The position numbers and the translations under genes were made by a program. The notes under the pieces were generated by a model, which made no database searches, had not been told where the DNA came from, and saw nothing but the letters and a program-made list of their open reading frames with translations. Shown here in pieces: positions 1-8,200 of a stretch of DNA of 64,000 nucleotides (its first letter is position 1; each line of letters starts with the position of its first letter). Source of the DNA: Methylomonas koyamae (lineage in GTDB: Bacteria > Pseudomonadota > Gammaproteobacteria > Methylococcales > Methylomonadaceae); NCBI RefSeq assembly GCF_019669905.1, contig NZ_AP019777.1, positions 3,224,001 to 3,288,000 of the forward strand, given 5' to 3'.

Positions 1-133
1 GCATGGCCAGCCTCCAGAGTAAAATGCTCCCGAGTTAGCTGGCCGAATCGCACGTTGGCGGACAAGGATCGCATAATTCACATTGCGCCCCGGAAGAGTA
101 GAATTAGGCCGACCCGCAACCGAGGAATAGACC

Positions 134-730
134 ATGGCACTTGCCGAAAAATTGAAGTTGAGCAGCAGCGACTATCTGCAAGGCGAAGAGGCCGCAACGG
201 TGAAACACGAATATCTGGACGGCGAGGTCTGGGCCATGGTCGGCGCCAGCGATGCGCATGTTTCGATTTCCATGAATCTGGCGTTTCTGTTGAAGCAAGC
301 GCTGAAACAGTCGCCTTGCCGGCCTTATATTTCCGACATGAAAGTCAACGTGGCCGCGGCTAACGCCTTCTTTTACCCAGACGTGCTGGTCACGTGCCAC
401 CCAAAGGACCGGGAGAATCGTTTATTCAAACAATATCCGCTGTTCATCGCCGAGGTCTTGTCGCCTTCCACCGAAGCCTTCGACCGCGGCGCCAAATTCG
501 CCGCCTACCGTCAACTCGACAGCTTGCAGAGCTATTGGTTGATCGACAGCCGAACCCAGGCCATCGATTGCTTCCGGCGCACCGCCGACAACGCCTGGCT
601 GCTGCATAGCTATACCGACTCGAGCGCTAAGCTGGCATTGCCGGAGCTGGATTTGGCATTGGATTTTGCCGAGATTTACGCCGATGTTACGTTGGATGCC
701 GAGCCGCCGCTAGCCGAAACCGTTGGCTAA
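134..730 (+). CDS. Uma2 family (DUF820) putative endonuclease
   Basis: This 198-residue protein has the Uma2/DUF820 layout, a PD-(D/E)XK-like fold. It opens with a short helical segment and the KHEYLDGEVWAM block. The acidic motif FYPDVLV follows, then PLFIAEVLSPSTEAFDRGAKF, which carries the conserved E and the downstream K, and then SYWLID. The ATG at 134 has GAGGAA about 6 bases upstream. No target is known for most members; they are common as solitary genes in cyanobacteria and methanotrophs. It stands alone here, just upstream of a duplicated truC fragment. Family confidence is high, but nuclease activity is inferred from the family only. Confidence 0.85.
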   Translation: MALAEKLKLSSSDYLQGEEAATVKHEYLDGEVWAMVGASDAHVSISMNLAFLLKQALKQSPCRPYISDMKVNVAAANAFFYPDVLVTCHPKDRENRLFKQYPLFIAEVLSPSTEAFDRGAKFAAYRQLDSLQSYWLIDSRTQAIDCFRRTADNAWLLHSYTDSSAKLALPELDLALDFAEIYADVTLDAEPPLAETVG

Positions 731-755
731 ACCGATGCGGCAAGCCGGCCTTGCC

Positions 756-818
756 CTACCCAGCAAACACCGACAACACCCGCAAAAAACTGTCTTCCAA
801 CTCCGCTCGTAAATGCAG
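756..818. repeat. duplicated 3' end of truC (left copy)
   Basis: These 63 bases match 1595-1657 with four substitutions at a constant offset of 839. The right copy is exactly the last 21 codons (stop included) of the minus-strand pseudouridine synthase gene truC. The vapBC pair lies between the two copies. The copy has no reading role here and looks like a gene-end remnant left when the intervening DNA was inserted or duplicated. Confidence 0.85.
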
Positions 819-926
819 AGAAAAATCATGCGCTTCGCCGCGCGCGGGAGCGACGAAGCCTTGTCTATAGACCGCCGCCAGTCGATAATTCGTCTTCATT
901 TCTGTCTCACCCTAAGGAGTTTGCCA

Positions 927-1193
927 GTGTCTACCGCCACAATTACCCTGTCCAGCAAAGGGCAGGTTGTTATACCCAAGGAAATTCGCGACGAATTGCA
1001 TTGGGAAGCCGGCACGGAGCTCACCCTGATTGCCAATGCATCCGGCGTTACGCTAAAAGCGGTGGAAAAAAAATCCGGCCGCAATTTGGCGGATTTGATC
1101 GGCATGCTCAAACATGACGGACCGCCGCTATCCACAGATGCCTTATGTAAGCCAGTGGAACTCAACGCAGAAGACGGTTCGGATGCTTCATGA
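927..1193 (+). CDS. AbrB/SpoVT-type antitoxin (VapB-like)
   Basis: An 88-residue antitoxin with an N-terminal swapped-hairpin AbrB DNA-binding domain (TLSSKGQVVIPKEIRDEL, residues about 6-24) and an acidic C-terminal tail for toxin binding. An upstream in-frame ATG exists at 813, but the GTG at 927 has AAGGAG 7 bases ahead of it and starts directly at the domain, so I chose GTG. The gene overlaps the PIN toxin by four bases (ATGA), typical of a co-translated pair. It would neutralise the toxin and autorepress the operon; both roles come from the family. Confidence 0.88.
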   Translation: MSTATITLSSKGQVVIPKEIRDELHWEAGTELTLIANASGVTLKAVEKKSGRNLADLIGMLKHDGPPLSTDALCKPVELNAEDGSDAS

Positions 1194-1585
1194 TTACTTT
1201 TGACACCAACCTATTGGTGCGGGCGGTAGTGGACGACCATCCGGAACAAGTCGCCTTGGTTCGGCAATTGATTGCCAGCGACCGGATCTTTGTTTCGCGC
1301 ACCGTGCTGCTGGAAACCGAATGGGTGTTACGCGCCCGATATAAAAAATCCCGCGACCAACTGATCGCTTTTTTCTCGGCATTATTGGCCGTGGACAACA
1401 CCGTGATCGAGGATGCGGAAGCCGTCGCCAATGCACTGGAATGGTACGCGCAAGGCGCCGATTTCGCCGATGCCTTGCATCTGGCGGCATGCGGCACAGC
1501 CGTCATGCACACTTTTGACCGCAATTTTTGCAAAGCGGCCAGGGATGCCGGATCGGCACCGGAAGTACGGGTGTTAGGAAATTAA
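1190..1585 (+). CDS. PIN-domain ribonuclease toxin (VapC-like)
   Basis: This 131-residue PIN domain carries the acidic residues expected for metal-dependent RNase activity: D5 in ITFDTNLLV, E in LLETEWVLR, D in DFADALHLA and D in HTFDRNF. Its length is normal for VapC. It overlaps the AbrB antitoxin by four bases. The module sits between two copies of the truC 3' end, which suggests it arrived as a unit. RNA target unknown. Confidence 0.88.
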   Translation: MITFDTNLLVRAVVDDHPEQVALVRQLIASDRIFVSRTVLLETEWVLRARYKKSRDQLIAFFSALLAVDNTVIEDAEAVANALEWYAQGADFADALHLAACGTAVMHTFDRNFCKAARDAGSAPEVRVLGN

Positions 1586-1594
1586 ACGACTGCA

Positions 1595-1657
1595 CTACCC
1601 TGCAAACACCGACAACACCCGCAAAAAACTGTCTTCCAACTCTGCCCGCAAATGCAG
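1595..1657. repeat. duplicated 3' end of truC (right, in-gene copy)
   Basis: This is the partner of the repeat at 756-818 and lies inside truC, ending at its stop codon. With the left copy it forms direct repeats around vapBC. Confidence 0.85.
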
Positions 1658-2317
1658 CATCTCGCCGGTCGCCGGATGCGAAAAAGCCATTTCCGTCGCG
1701 GCCAGCATCAAACGCCCCTGGCCGAAACGTTCGGCAAAATAACGGTTATGGCGGCCGCGGCCGTGGTTGGCGTCGCCGATGATCGGGTGGCTGATGTGTT
1801 TCATATGTCGGCGCAGTTGGTGTTTGCGGCCGGTTTCCGGGTAGAGTTCGATTAGGCTGTAGCGGCTGGTGGGGTGGCCTTCGATGGCGACCGGAATTTC
1901 GGTGGTTGCCAGCCGCCGATAGCGGGTGCGGGCTTCGCGCTCCGGCTGCGGTTCGCCTTTCAAGCGGCGGTCTTCCGGCTCGTCGCGCAGCGGATGGTCG
2001 ATCAGTCCCTGCTCCGGCGTCCAGCCGCGCACCATCGCCTGGTAGGTTTTGCGCACTTCACCGGCCATCAAGGCCTTACCCAAGGTACTCGCGGTTTGCG
2101 GGTCGCGGGCGAACACCAGCAAGCCTGAAGTGGGCCGGTCCAGCCGGTGCAGCGGGTAGACGTGTTCGCCGCCGTTCAGAGCCCGGGCGTATTGCAAGGC
2201 AAATTCGGTTTCGTGTTTGTCGATGGGACTGCGATGCACCAGCAAGCCGGCCGGCTTGTGGACGACCAACAGCCAGCGGTCGCGGTAGATTTCTGTGAGA
2301 GGGTTGTTTAAGTACAC
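1595..2317 (-). CDS. truC: tRNA pseudouridine synthase TruC (RluA family)
   Basis: A 240-residue RluA-family pseudouridine synthase, expected to modify U65 of tRNA. The catalytic motif HRLDRPTSG has Asp60. The C-terminal half has the TGRKHQLRRH block and SHPIIGD, close to E. coli TruC. No ATG is available near the expected N-terminus; the start is the GTG at 2315-2317, which lies inside the 8-base target duplication of the MITE at 2323-2479. The insertion therefore abuts the start codon and replaced the native upstream region, and I see no clear ribosome site. The 3' end is duplicated at 756-818. Confidence 0.9.
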   Translation of the reverse strand: MYLNNPLTEIYRDRWLLVVHKPAGLLVHRSPIDKHETEFALQYARALNGGEHVYPLHRLDRPTSGLLVFARDPQTASTLGKALMAGEVRKTYQAMVRGWTPEQGLIDHPLRDEPEDRRLKGEPQPEREARTRYRRLATTEIPVAIEGHPTSRYSLIELYPETGRKHQLRRHMKHISHPIIGDANHGRGRHNRYFAERFGQGRLMLAATEMAFSHPATGEMLHLRAELEDSFLRVLSVFAG

Positions 2318-2322
2318 AGATT

Positions 2323-2479
2323 GTAACTATTCAGTGGCTTTCAGGAAGATGCTTACTCCCTCTCCTGATGGAGAGGGTAGGGAGAGGAGAGTCAAAATGA
2401 GGCTTTTGCCTTTTAAATTCTCCTCGCCCCGGCCCTCTCCATCAGGAGAGGCGATTGGCGCTTCGCGCTGAATAGTTAC
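2323..2479. mobile_element. MITE-like element with 12-bp TIRs and 8-bp target duplication
   Basis: The 157-bp element has perfect 12-bp terminal inverted repeats (GTAACTATTCAG at 2323-2334, its complement at 2468-2479) and is flanked by the direct repeat CACAGATT (2315-2322 and 2480-2487). Inside are two long complementary arms rich in CTCTCC/GGAGAG (about 2353-2383 and 2421-2452) that would fold into a hairpin. It has no coding capacity. It lies between the truC start and the leuA-type gene. Confidence 0.85.
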
Positions 2480-2515
2480 CACAGATTTAGACTGTCAGGT
2501 ACGCAATGCGTAACC

Positions 2516-4063
2516 CTAGGCCTTTGGGCTGGCAGCCATCTCGTGCAGTTGAATGTTGATCAACTTGATCGTCGCCAGAATGCCGGCAAACACTTGGTTG
2601 ACGTGGACGCCGCGGGTCTTGCGCAACTCGCTGCCGCAGTCCCAGGTAATCACGCACTCGGTCAGCGCGCTGGTATGGCCGCCTTTGGGGATGCGGATTT
2701 CGAAATCGGCCAGCGTCGGCAGCCGGTATTCGTAGTGTTGCAGCACCTTGCCGATCGCATCGATAAAGGCGTCGAAACCGCCGCTGCCGGCGCCGGTGGC
2801 TTGGTGCTTGTCGCCTTTGACTTCGACCCGGATACTCACCGTGGACGGCAAATCCAGCCCGCTGTTGATCGAACAGGCCAGTAATTTGATGTGCTGGTAG
2901 CTCTTGCTTTCCAGCACGTCGGCGATGATGAACGGCAGATCGTCGGTGGTGATGGTTTGTTTGGAATCGCCGATGCTGACGATGCGGGCAAGCACTTTTT
3001 TCTGGTCTTCTTCCGACAAATCCAGCTCAAGCTGCTCCAGGTTTTTCTTCAACGAGGCCTTGCCGCTCATCTTGCCCAGTGCGTAACTGCGGGTACGCGA
3101 GAAGCGTTCCGGGCCGAGTTTGGTTTTGTATAAGCCGCCTTTATGGTCGCCGTCGGCGTGAATGCCGGCGGTCTGAGTAAAGACGTCGGCGCCGACGATG
3201 GGTGCGTTGGCCGCGACCCGCTTGCCGGAAAAGTTTTCCACCATGTCGCTGATCCGCACCAGATGGCTTTCGTCGATGGCCAAATCCAGCCCCATCTTAT
3301 CGCGCAATACCACCGCGACTTCCGCCAACGAGGCGTTGCCGGCGCGCTCGCCAAGGCAGTTCACGGTGCAATGCACCGCGCTGACGCCGGCCCGCACCGC
3401 CGCCATCACGTTGGCGGTGGCCAAGCCGTAGTCGTTGTGCGGATGGAAATCGAATTGCACTGCCGGATAACGCTGGCACATGTCGCTGAAGCTGGCGAAT
3501 ACCTCGTCCGGCGCCATGACGCCCAATGTGTCCGGCAACATGAAATGGCTGACCGGGCTGTGCTGCAGCCTGTCCATCAAACCGTAGACGTAATCGCGGC
3601 TGTCTTTGTAGCCGTTGGACCAATCTTCCAGATAGACGTTGACGCGCAAGCCCTGTTCGTGGGCATAGCCTATGGTTTGCAACACGTCGGCGCTGTGTTG
3701 CTCCAGCGTCTTGCCGAGCTGTTCCCGGCAGTGTTTCTCGCTACCCTTGGCCAGCAGATTGATGACTCGGCCGCCGGTGGATTTAATCCAGTCCACGCTA
3801 CGGGTGTGGTCGACAAAGCCCAGCACCTCGACGCGCTCGGCAAAGCCTTCCTGTTGCGCCCATTGGTTGATCAGCGTCACCGCTTCCTTTTCGCCTTCCG
3901 ACACTCTGGCCGACGCCACCTCGATCCGGTCGACGCGCAGGTTTTGCAGCAAGGCTTTGGCGATGCTGACTTTCTCCATCGGCGTGAAGGCCACGCCCTG
4001 GGTTTGCTCGCCGTCGCGCAGCGTCGTGTCCATCAATTGAATGTGTCTGGCTGGTGTAGACAT
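2516..4063 (-). CDS. 2-isopropylmalate/citramalate synthase family protein (LeuA2/CimA-like)
   Basis: A 515-residue acyl-transferring condensing enzyme of the DRE-TIM metallolyase family. DTTLRDGEQTQGV (residues about 12-24) is the catalytic DRE motif; FHPHNDYGLA provides metal-binding histidines; NCLGERAGNA is the second signature. The C-terminal part (about residue 390 on) resembles the LeuA regulatory dimer domain. Such proteins make 2-isopropylmalate (leucine) or citramalate (isoleucine) from acetyl-CoA and a 2-oxo acid. The Q of GEQTQG is common in LeuA2/CimA-type variants. It lies 148 bases downstream of the PaaK-like gene on the same strand. Confidence 0.85.
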   Translation of the reverse strand: MSTPARHIQLMDTTLRDGEQTQGVAFTPMEKVSIAKALLQNLRVDRIEVASARVSEGEKEAVTLINQWAQQEGFAERVEVLGFVDHTRSVDWIKSTGGRVINLLAKGSEKHCREQLGKTLEQHSADVLQTIGYAHEQGLRVNVYLEDWSNGYKDSRDYVYGLMDRLQHSPVSHFMLPDTLGVMAPDEVFASFSDMCQRYPAVQFDFHPHNDYGLATANVMAAVRAGVSAVHCTVNCLGERAGNASLAEVAVVLRDKMGLDLAIDESHLVRISDMVENFSGKRVAANAPIVGADVFTQTAGIHADGDHKGGLYKTKLGPERFSRTRSYALGKMSGKASLKKNLEQLELDLSEEDQKKVLARIVSIGDSKQTITTDDLPFIIADVLESKSYQHIKLLACSINSGLDLPSTVSIRVEVKGDKHQATGAGSGGFDAFIDAIGKVLQHYEYRLPTLADFEIRIPKGGHTSALTECVITWDCGSELRKTRGVHVNQVFAGILATIKLINIQLHEMAASPKA

Positions 4064-4211
4064 GGTTTTGGTCGGTGTTGGTCGAGGTTCTCCGCCGAGC
4101 GGTGCGCTGCGCCGTTCGACGCTGCCGCACTGCCCGGCCTGACCGGTTATTGTCCCTCAACCGATACCCGCTTTGCAATTTGCCGGCGGATTCGCAAATT
4201 CCGCGCGCCGC

Positions 4212-5717
4212 TCAGCGCCGGGTATAACGATGTTTGACGCCGACCGGAAAATATTCGGCGTCGCCGAAACCGTGCAACGTGATCTGTGGCAACTGGCGCT
4301 CCGCCGGCGTGTAGTTGGCAAATTCGCTGTTCAGCCGCAGCAATTGGTTTTTAACCGACTCGGCGATGGCCGGCACCATCTCCGCTGCCGGCTCGACGCC
4401 GGGCAACAGTTCCACGGCAATATGAAGTTCCTTGTCGCCGTCGGCGGTTTCCCGGGTTTGCAACACGAACTTGCCGGTGGCCCAGGCTGAGATCTGCGGC
4501 TGCTCCAAACCCACGGTCACATTCTCCGGATAGATATTGGCGCCGTAATACGACACGGTGAAATCGGCCCGGCCGAACACGAACACGAACGGCAATGCCC
4601 GCGGCCGAAAATCGGCCGGCAAGCCCAGCTCGGTATGCGATTGGACGCCGTAGCCGCGTAAAAACTCCTGCATCTCGGCGAACGCGACCAACCCGCCCTT
4701 GTCGGCGATGTGGTAACGCAGCAACGGCACGCTGGATGCGCCGGACACCACCAGGGTAGCGTCGTGCACTTCGAAAAAGCGGCTGGCCGGATCGTATTGC
4801 ACCAAGGTCGGCAGGCGCGACTCGCCGAACAAAGCCCGCGCCGCGTCCGGCCGGTCGGCTAACCAGCGCCGGATCGCGACGCTATAAGGCGTTTCGTTGC
4901 CCAGCACGCCGCCGTCGGCGGTGCCGTACAACGACGCACTGTCGAAACAAATATTTGCAGAGCCGGTGCGCCGGCCCAGCAAGCTGCGCCATTCCTCGCT
5001 GAACACTTCGCCGGCGAATACCAGCTTGGGCCGGTAAGCCGCCCAATCGATGCCCTCGACGCTGCCGGCGTCGATCACGTCTTTAACGAAGGGCGGATAA
5101 CCCAGCAACACGGTTTGCTCGAAATGCGGCGCCAACTCGCGCACCACCCTTAGAATCTCGGCCTTGTTGTTGCCCGGCGTAGCCACCATCAACGGATAGC
5201 CCTTGCGCGCCAGATGCCAGCAGCAGGACGTGGTAAAGATGCCGCCGACCCAATTGCCCAACGCAAAACACACCACCGCCAACGTGCTACGGCGGTGGAC
5301 TTGAAAACTGTCGGCAAACACTTGCTCGAAACGCAGCGCCACCTCCAATTCGTCGCCGGCCGAGCGCGGCCAGAAGGTCGGTGTGCCGGTCGAGCCGGAC
5401 GACACCGCCACCCGGTCCGCACCGCGCAAGCTGCCGCCGAAACAGCGTTCCGGCAAAGGGTAAGCCTGCATGTAGTCGGCCTTACCCATCAACGGCAAGT
5501 TTCGGAATGCCGCATAATCGTTGACCTGAGCCGGATCGACCTGGCGCGCGGCCAGAAAATCGCGGTAGGCCGGCACCTCGGCGGCGCAACGCTGGAACAA
5601 CTGCAAAAACTTGGACTCGGCATCCGCTGCGGCGGATTCGGCCAACAGCCGGTCCAGCGGCATATTGACGAAGCGGTCGAAAGCTTCGGCGACGGGCGGC
5701 AAAGGAAAATCGGACAT
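4212..5717 (-). CDS. PaaK-like AMP-forming CoA ligase
   Basis: A 501-residue adenylate-forming enzyme of the phenylacetate-CoA ligase type. The ATP-binding loop VSSGSTGTPTFWPRS lies near residue 105, an ASLYGTADGG motif near the middle, and a C-terminal subdomain (GRADFTVSYYGANIYPENV) matches the PaaK C-terminal lid. Members activate aryl or other carboxylates as acyl-AMP and then CoA thioesters. No phenylacetate catabolic genes are nearby, so the substrate is unknown. It is preceded by a palindromic intergenic element at 5773-5838. Confidence 0.82.
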   Translation of the reverse strand: MSDFPLPPVAEAFDRFVNMPLDRLLAESAAADAESKFLQLFQRCAAEVPAYRDFLAARQVDPAQVNDYAAFRNLPLMGKADYMQAYPLPERCFGGSLRGADRVAVSSGSTGTPTFWPRSAGDELEVALRFEQVFADSFQVHRRSTLAVVCFALGNWVGGIFTTSCCWHLARKGYPLMVATPGNNKAEILRVVRELAPHFEQTVLLGYPPFVKDVIDAGSVEGIDWAAYRPKLVFAGEVFSEEWRSLLGRRTGSANICFDSASLYGTADGGVLGNETPYSVAIRRWLADRPDAARALFGESRLPTLVQYDPASRFFEVHDATLVVSGASSVPLLRYHIADKGGLVAFAEMQEFLRGYGVQSHTELGLPADFRPRALPFVFVFGRADFTVSYYGANIYPENVTVGLEQPQISAWATGKFVLQTRETADGDKELHIAVELLPGVEPAAEMVPAIAESVKNQLLRLNSEFANYTPAERQLPQITLHGFGDAEYFPVGVKHRYTRR

Positions 5718-5772
5718 GGCAATCCCCTAGAAAAAAGTCGATGCCGGATTGTAGCGCCAACCCGGCTCACCC

Positions 5773-5838
5773 CCCAATGTCGTTAAGTTAAGGATGGTAG
5801 GAGCGGGCCGGTCTGTTCCTTAACTTAACGACGTTGGG
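5773..5838. repeat. 66-bp palindromic MITE-like repeat
   Basis: 22-bp arms (5773-5794 and 5817-5838) are inverted copies with one mismatch, separated by a 22-base loop. A short direct repeat TCACC (5767-5771 and 5840-5844) flanks it. It is too small to code and lies between the divergent PaaK-like and alcohol dehydrogenase genes, where it could fold in transcripts. Confidence 0.75.
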
Positions 5839-5895
5839 TTCACCCCAACCGGCATTTGCGCGATAATCGGCTTTTCCCCGTCCGGCGTGCCAATC

Positions 5896-6843
5896 ATGCA
5901 AGCACTGGTTTTATCCAACACATTGGCGTACCGCACCGACTTCGCCGAGCCGGTACCGGCAGCGGACGCAGCCTTGATCGAGCTGAGTCTGGCCGGCATC
6001 TGCGCCACCGACCTGGAATTGGCGCAAGGCTATGCCGGCTTCCGCGGCATTCCCGGCCACGAATTCGTCGGCCGCGTGGTTGCAGTCGGCGACCCGCAGC
6101 ACAACGCTTGGTTGCAACAGCGGGTGGTCGGCAGCATCAACATCGGTTGCCAAACTTGCCCGGAATGCCTTCAGCACGGCCCCGAACATTGCCCGCACCG
6201 GCGCGTGTTGGGCATCCGCGGCCAACACGGTGCCTTCGCCGATTATCTGACCTTGCCGATGCGCAATCTTTACGCTATTCCCGACTCGGTGACGGACCGG
6301 GCGGCGGTATTTGCCGAACCGCTGGCGGCGGCATTGAAAGTGGCCGAGCAACTGGCACAGCGGCCGGCCGGCGAAATCGCCGTGGTCGGTCCGGGCCGGC
6401 TCGGCCTGTTGATCGGCAAAGTGCTGGCCCTGGCCGGCCACGATGTCGTGATGCTGGGCCGGACGCCGGCGTCGTTGGCCTTGCCGGCAGCTTGGGGATT
6501 ACGGACCGGCCTGGCCTTAGATTGCCCGGACAACCGTTTCGCTTGCGTGGTCGACGCCGGCGGCGTTGCTCAAGCGCTGCGCCTGACCCGGCCGCGGGGC
6601 ACACTGGTATTGAAAAGCACCTTCGCCGCCGGCGCGGCGCTGGATTTAAGCAAAATCGTCGTCGCCGAAATTACGCTGCTCGGCTCGCGCTGCGGCCCCT
6701 TCGCCAAAGCGTTGGATTTATTGGCCAAAGGCGACGTGCCGGTGGAGACTTTGATAGACGGCGAATATCCGTTGCGCGACGGCGTCGCCGCCTTCGCCCA
6801 CGCCGCACAACCCGGCGTCCGTAAAATCCTGCTCAGCCGCTAA
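5896..6843 (+). CDS. zinc-dependent alcohol dehydrogenase (MDR family)
   Basis: A 315-residue medium-chain dehydrogenase with a GroES-like N-terminal domain and a Rossmann domain (VVGPGRLGLLIG). Catalytic zinc ligands C36, H55 and E56 are visible (GICATDLE, GHEFVG), and the structural zinc lobe CQTCPECLQHGPEHC holds four cysteines. The ATG at 5896 is preferred; a GTG nine bases earlier is possible. It is slightly shorter than typical sorbitol/threonine dehydrogenase relatives. Substrate unknown. Its end overlaps the convergent YgjV-like gene by four bases. Confidence 0.85.
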   Translation: MQALVLSNTLAYRTDFAEPVPAADAALIELSLAGICATDLELAQGYAGFRGIPGHEFVGRVVAVGDPQHNAWLQQRVVGSINIGCQTCPECLQHGPEHCPHRRVLGIRGQHGAFADYLTLPMRNLYAIPDSVTDRAAVFAEPLAAALKVAEQLAQRPAGEIAVVGPGRLGLLIGKVLALAGHDVVMLGRTPASLALPAAWGLRTGLALDCPDNRFACVVDAGGVAQALRLTRPRGTLVLKSTFAAGAALDLSKIVVAEITLLGSRCGPFAKALDLLAKGDVPVETLIDGEYPLRDGVAAFAHAAQPGVRKILLSR

Positions 6844-7418
6844 GCCGAGTTTTGCCGATACAAGCCGATTATGGTCCTGGCGTTGACCAGCATCGCCACA
6901 CTCTCGGCCAGCAAGGCCGGCCAGGCCTGCCAATACCAATCGTTACCGATCCAGGCCAGACTGGATGCCAACAAGGCAATGCGCATGCGCCGGTTGTCCA
7001 GATAAAACAAAGCGAAGGTGGTATTGATCGTCGCGAAGCCCGGCGCCAGCGAAATCGGCCCCTGCCAGGAAAAGACGGTGAATGCGGTAAACGCCAAGGT
7101 AAAGCCCGCCGCCGTCCAATGTTTGCCGGCACCGTGGGTCACATAAGCCGACAACAACGTGCGCAACGCGGTACCGGCCATGTTCAAGCCGGCAGTCCAG
7201 GCATCCAGTAAAAAATACTGGCCGGCCCAAAACAAAGCCCCCGCCGCCGACCAGCGCCGAAACGCCCTGCCGCCCGGCAACCAATAAGCCCGCCATTCCA
7301 GCACGATGCCGATACTGCCCACGGCATAGGCCAGGCTGTGCAAATCCAGGGTGTCGATCAATGCGGCCAAATGCGGAGGGTTCCTTGTCGTAGAATTAAA
7401 TGCGGTTGCTGGCAGCAC
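6840..7418 (-). CDS. YgjV-like inner membrane protein
   Basis: About 190 residues with five or six hydrophobic helices, such as SLAYAVGSIGIVLEW and ALLASSLAWIGNDWYW. The pattern fits the YgjV family of small inner-membrane proteins of unknown function. The start is uncertain: the only early start is a GTG at 7418, and translation may begin further in. It runs convergent to the dehydrogenase. Confidence 0.7.
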   Translation of the reverse strand: MLPATAFNSTTRNPPHLAALIDTLDLHSLAYAVGSIGIVLEWRAYWLPGGRAFRRWSAAGALFWAGQYFLLDAWTAGLNMAGTALRTLLSAYVTHGAGKHWTAAGFTLAFTAFTVFSWQGPISLAPGFATINTTFALFYLDNRRMRIALLASSLAWIGNDWYWQAWPALLAESVAMLVNARTIIGLYRQNSA

Positions 7419-7560
7419 TACCTGCCGGCGCGGCCGTTATCCGGACCGGTCCGTTAATGTCATATACGCCCCCCAGTCCGACTGCGATGATATACGTTAA
7501 TCCGGATCGGGCATACAAGCCGCCCAAACCAATCTTCGCAACCCGATCCAGCAAACTCGC

Positions 7561-7995
7561 ATGTTTCATTACCAAATCGATACCGAAATCGAAATCGCTG
7601 CCCCGGCCGCGAAAGTCCGGATCATTTTGTCGGACTTTGCCGGCTATCCGGCCTGGAATCCGTTCGTCCGCGCCATTTCCGGCGAAGCCAAAATCGGCAG
7701 CCGCTTGCACGTGCATATCCAGGCCGGCAAAACCATTAAATTCCAACCGACCGTCATTACCGTGGAGCCGGAACGGGAACTGAAATGGCTGGGCCGGGTT
7801 CTAGTCCCCAGCCTATTCGACGGCGAGCACCGGTTTGCCATCGAACCGCTGGACGCCGACAAAATCCGCTTCCGCCACAGCGAGCATTTCAGCGGACTAC
7901 TAATCCCGCTATTCGCCGTCGGCTTGCAACGCGACGTGCTACCCGGTTTTACAGCGATGAATCAGGCCTTAAAAGCCAGAGCGGAACGGCAATAA
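7561..7995 (+). CDS. SRPBCC-fold (START-like) protein
   Basis: This 144-residue protein has the SRPBCC helix-grip pattern: an N-terminal strand (YQIDTEIEIAAPAAKV), FAGYPAWNPF, central strands and a long C-terminal helix (LPGFTAMNQALKARAE). Such proteins bind hydrophobic ligands; no ligand can be assigned. Part of its coding sequence is repeated just after the stop codon (8039-8086). Confidence 0.8.
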   Translation: MFHYQIDTEIEIAAPAAKVRIILSDFAGYPAWNPFVRAISGEAKIGSRLHVHIQAGKTIKFQPTVITVEPERELKWLGRVLVPSLFDGEHRFAIEPLDADKIRFRHSEHFSGLLIPLFAVGLQRDVLPGFTAMNQALKARAERQ

Positions 7996-8038
7996 TGCGG
8001 GCTGAATGGTTCGACAGATTCGAAATGCCATATTCATT

Positions 8039-8086
8039 AAGTCCGGATCATTTTGTCGGACTTTGCCGCCGATCCGGCCAGGAATC
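8039..8086 (+). pseudogene. SRPBCC gene fragment (partial duplication)
   Basis: Bases 8039-8086 match 7613-7660 of the preceding SRPBCC gene at an offset of 426, with 30 identical bases followed by a diverged stretch. In that frame it reads VRIILSDFAADPARN, against VRIILSDFAGYPAWN in the intact gene. There is no start or room for a full domain, so this is a remnant of a paralogue or a slipped duplication. Confidence 0.6.
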
Positions 8087-8200
8087 TGTCAGCCAGCGTC
8101 GAACCCAACTTCATTAGAAAAAAATAATATTGTTCCCGCTAGCCGATTTCGGTAGATTGCCTGCCATAACCATAAGCGGCAAGCACATCGGGAGAGCGTT

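Noticed and set aside
3143..4237. 364-residue plus-strand ORF
   Set aside because: Antisense shadow of the LeuA/CimA-type gene; the minus-strand frame has full catalytic motifs.
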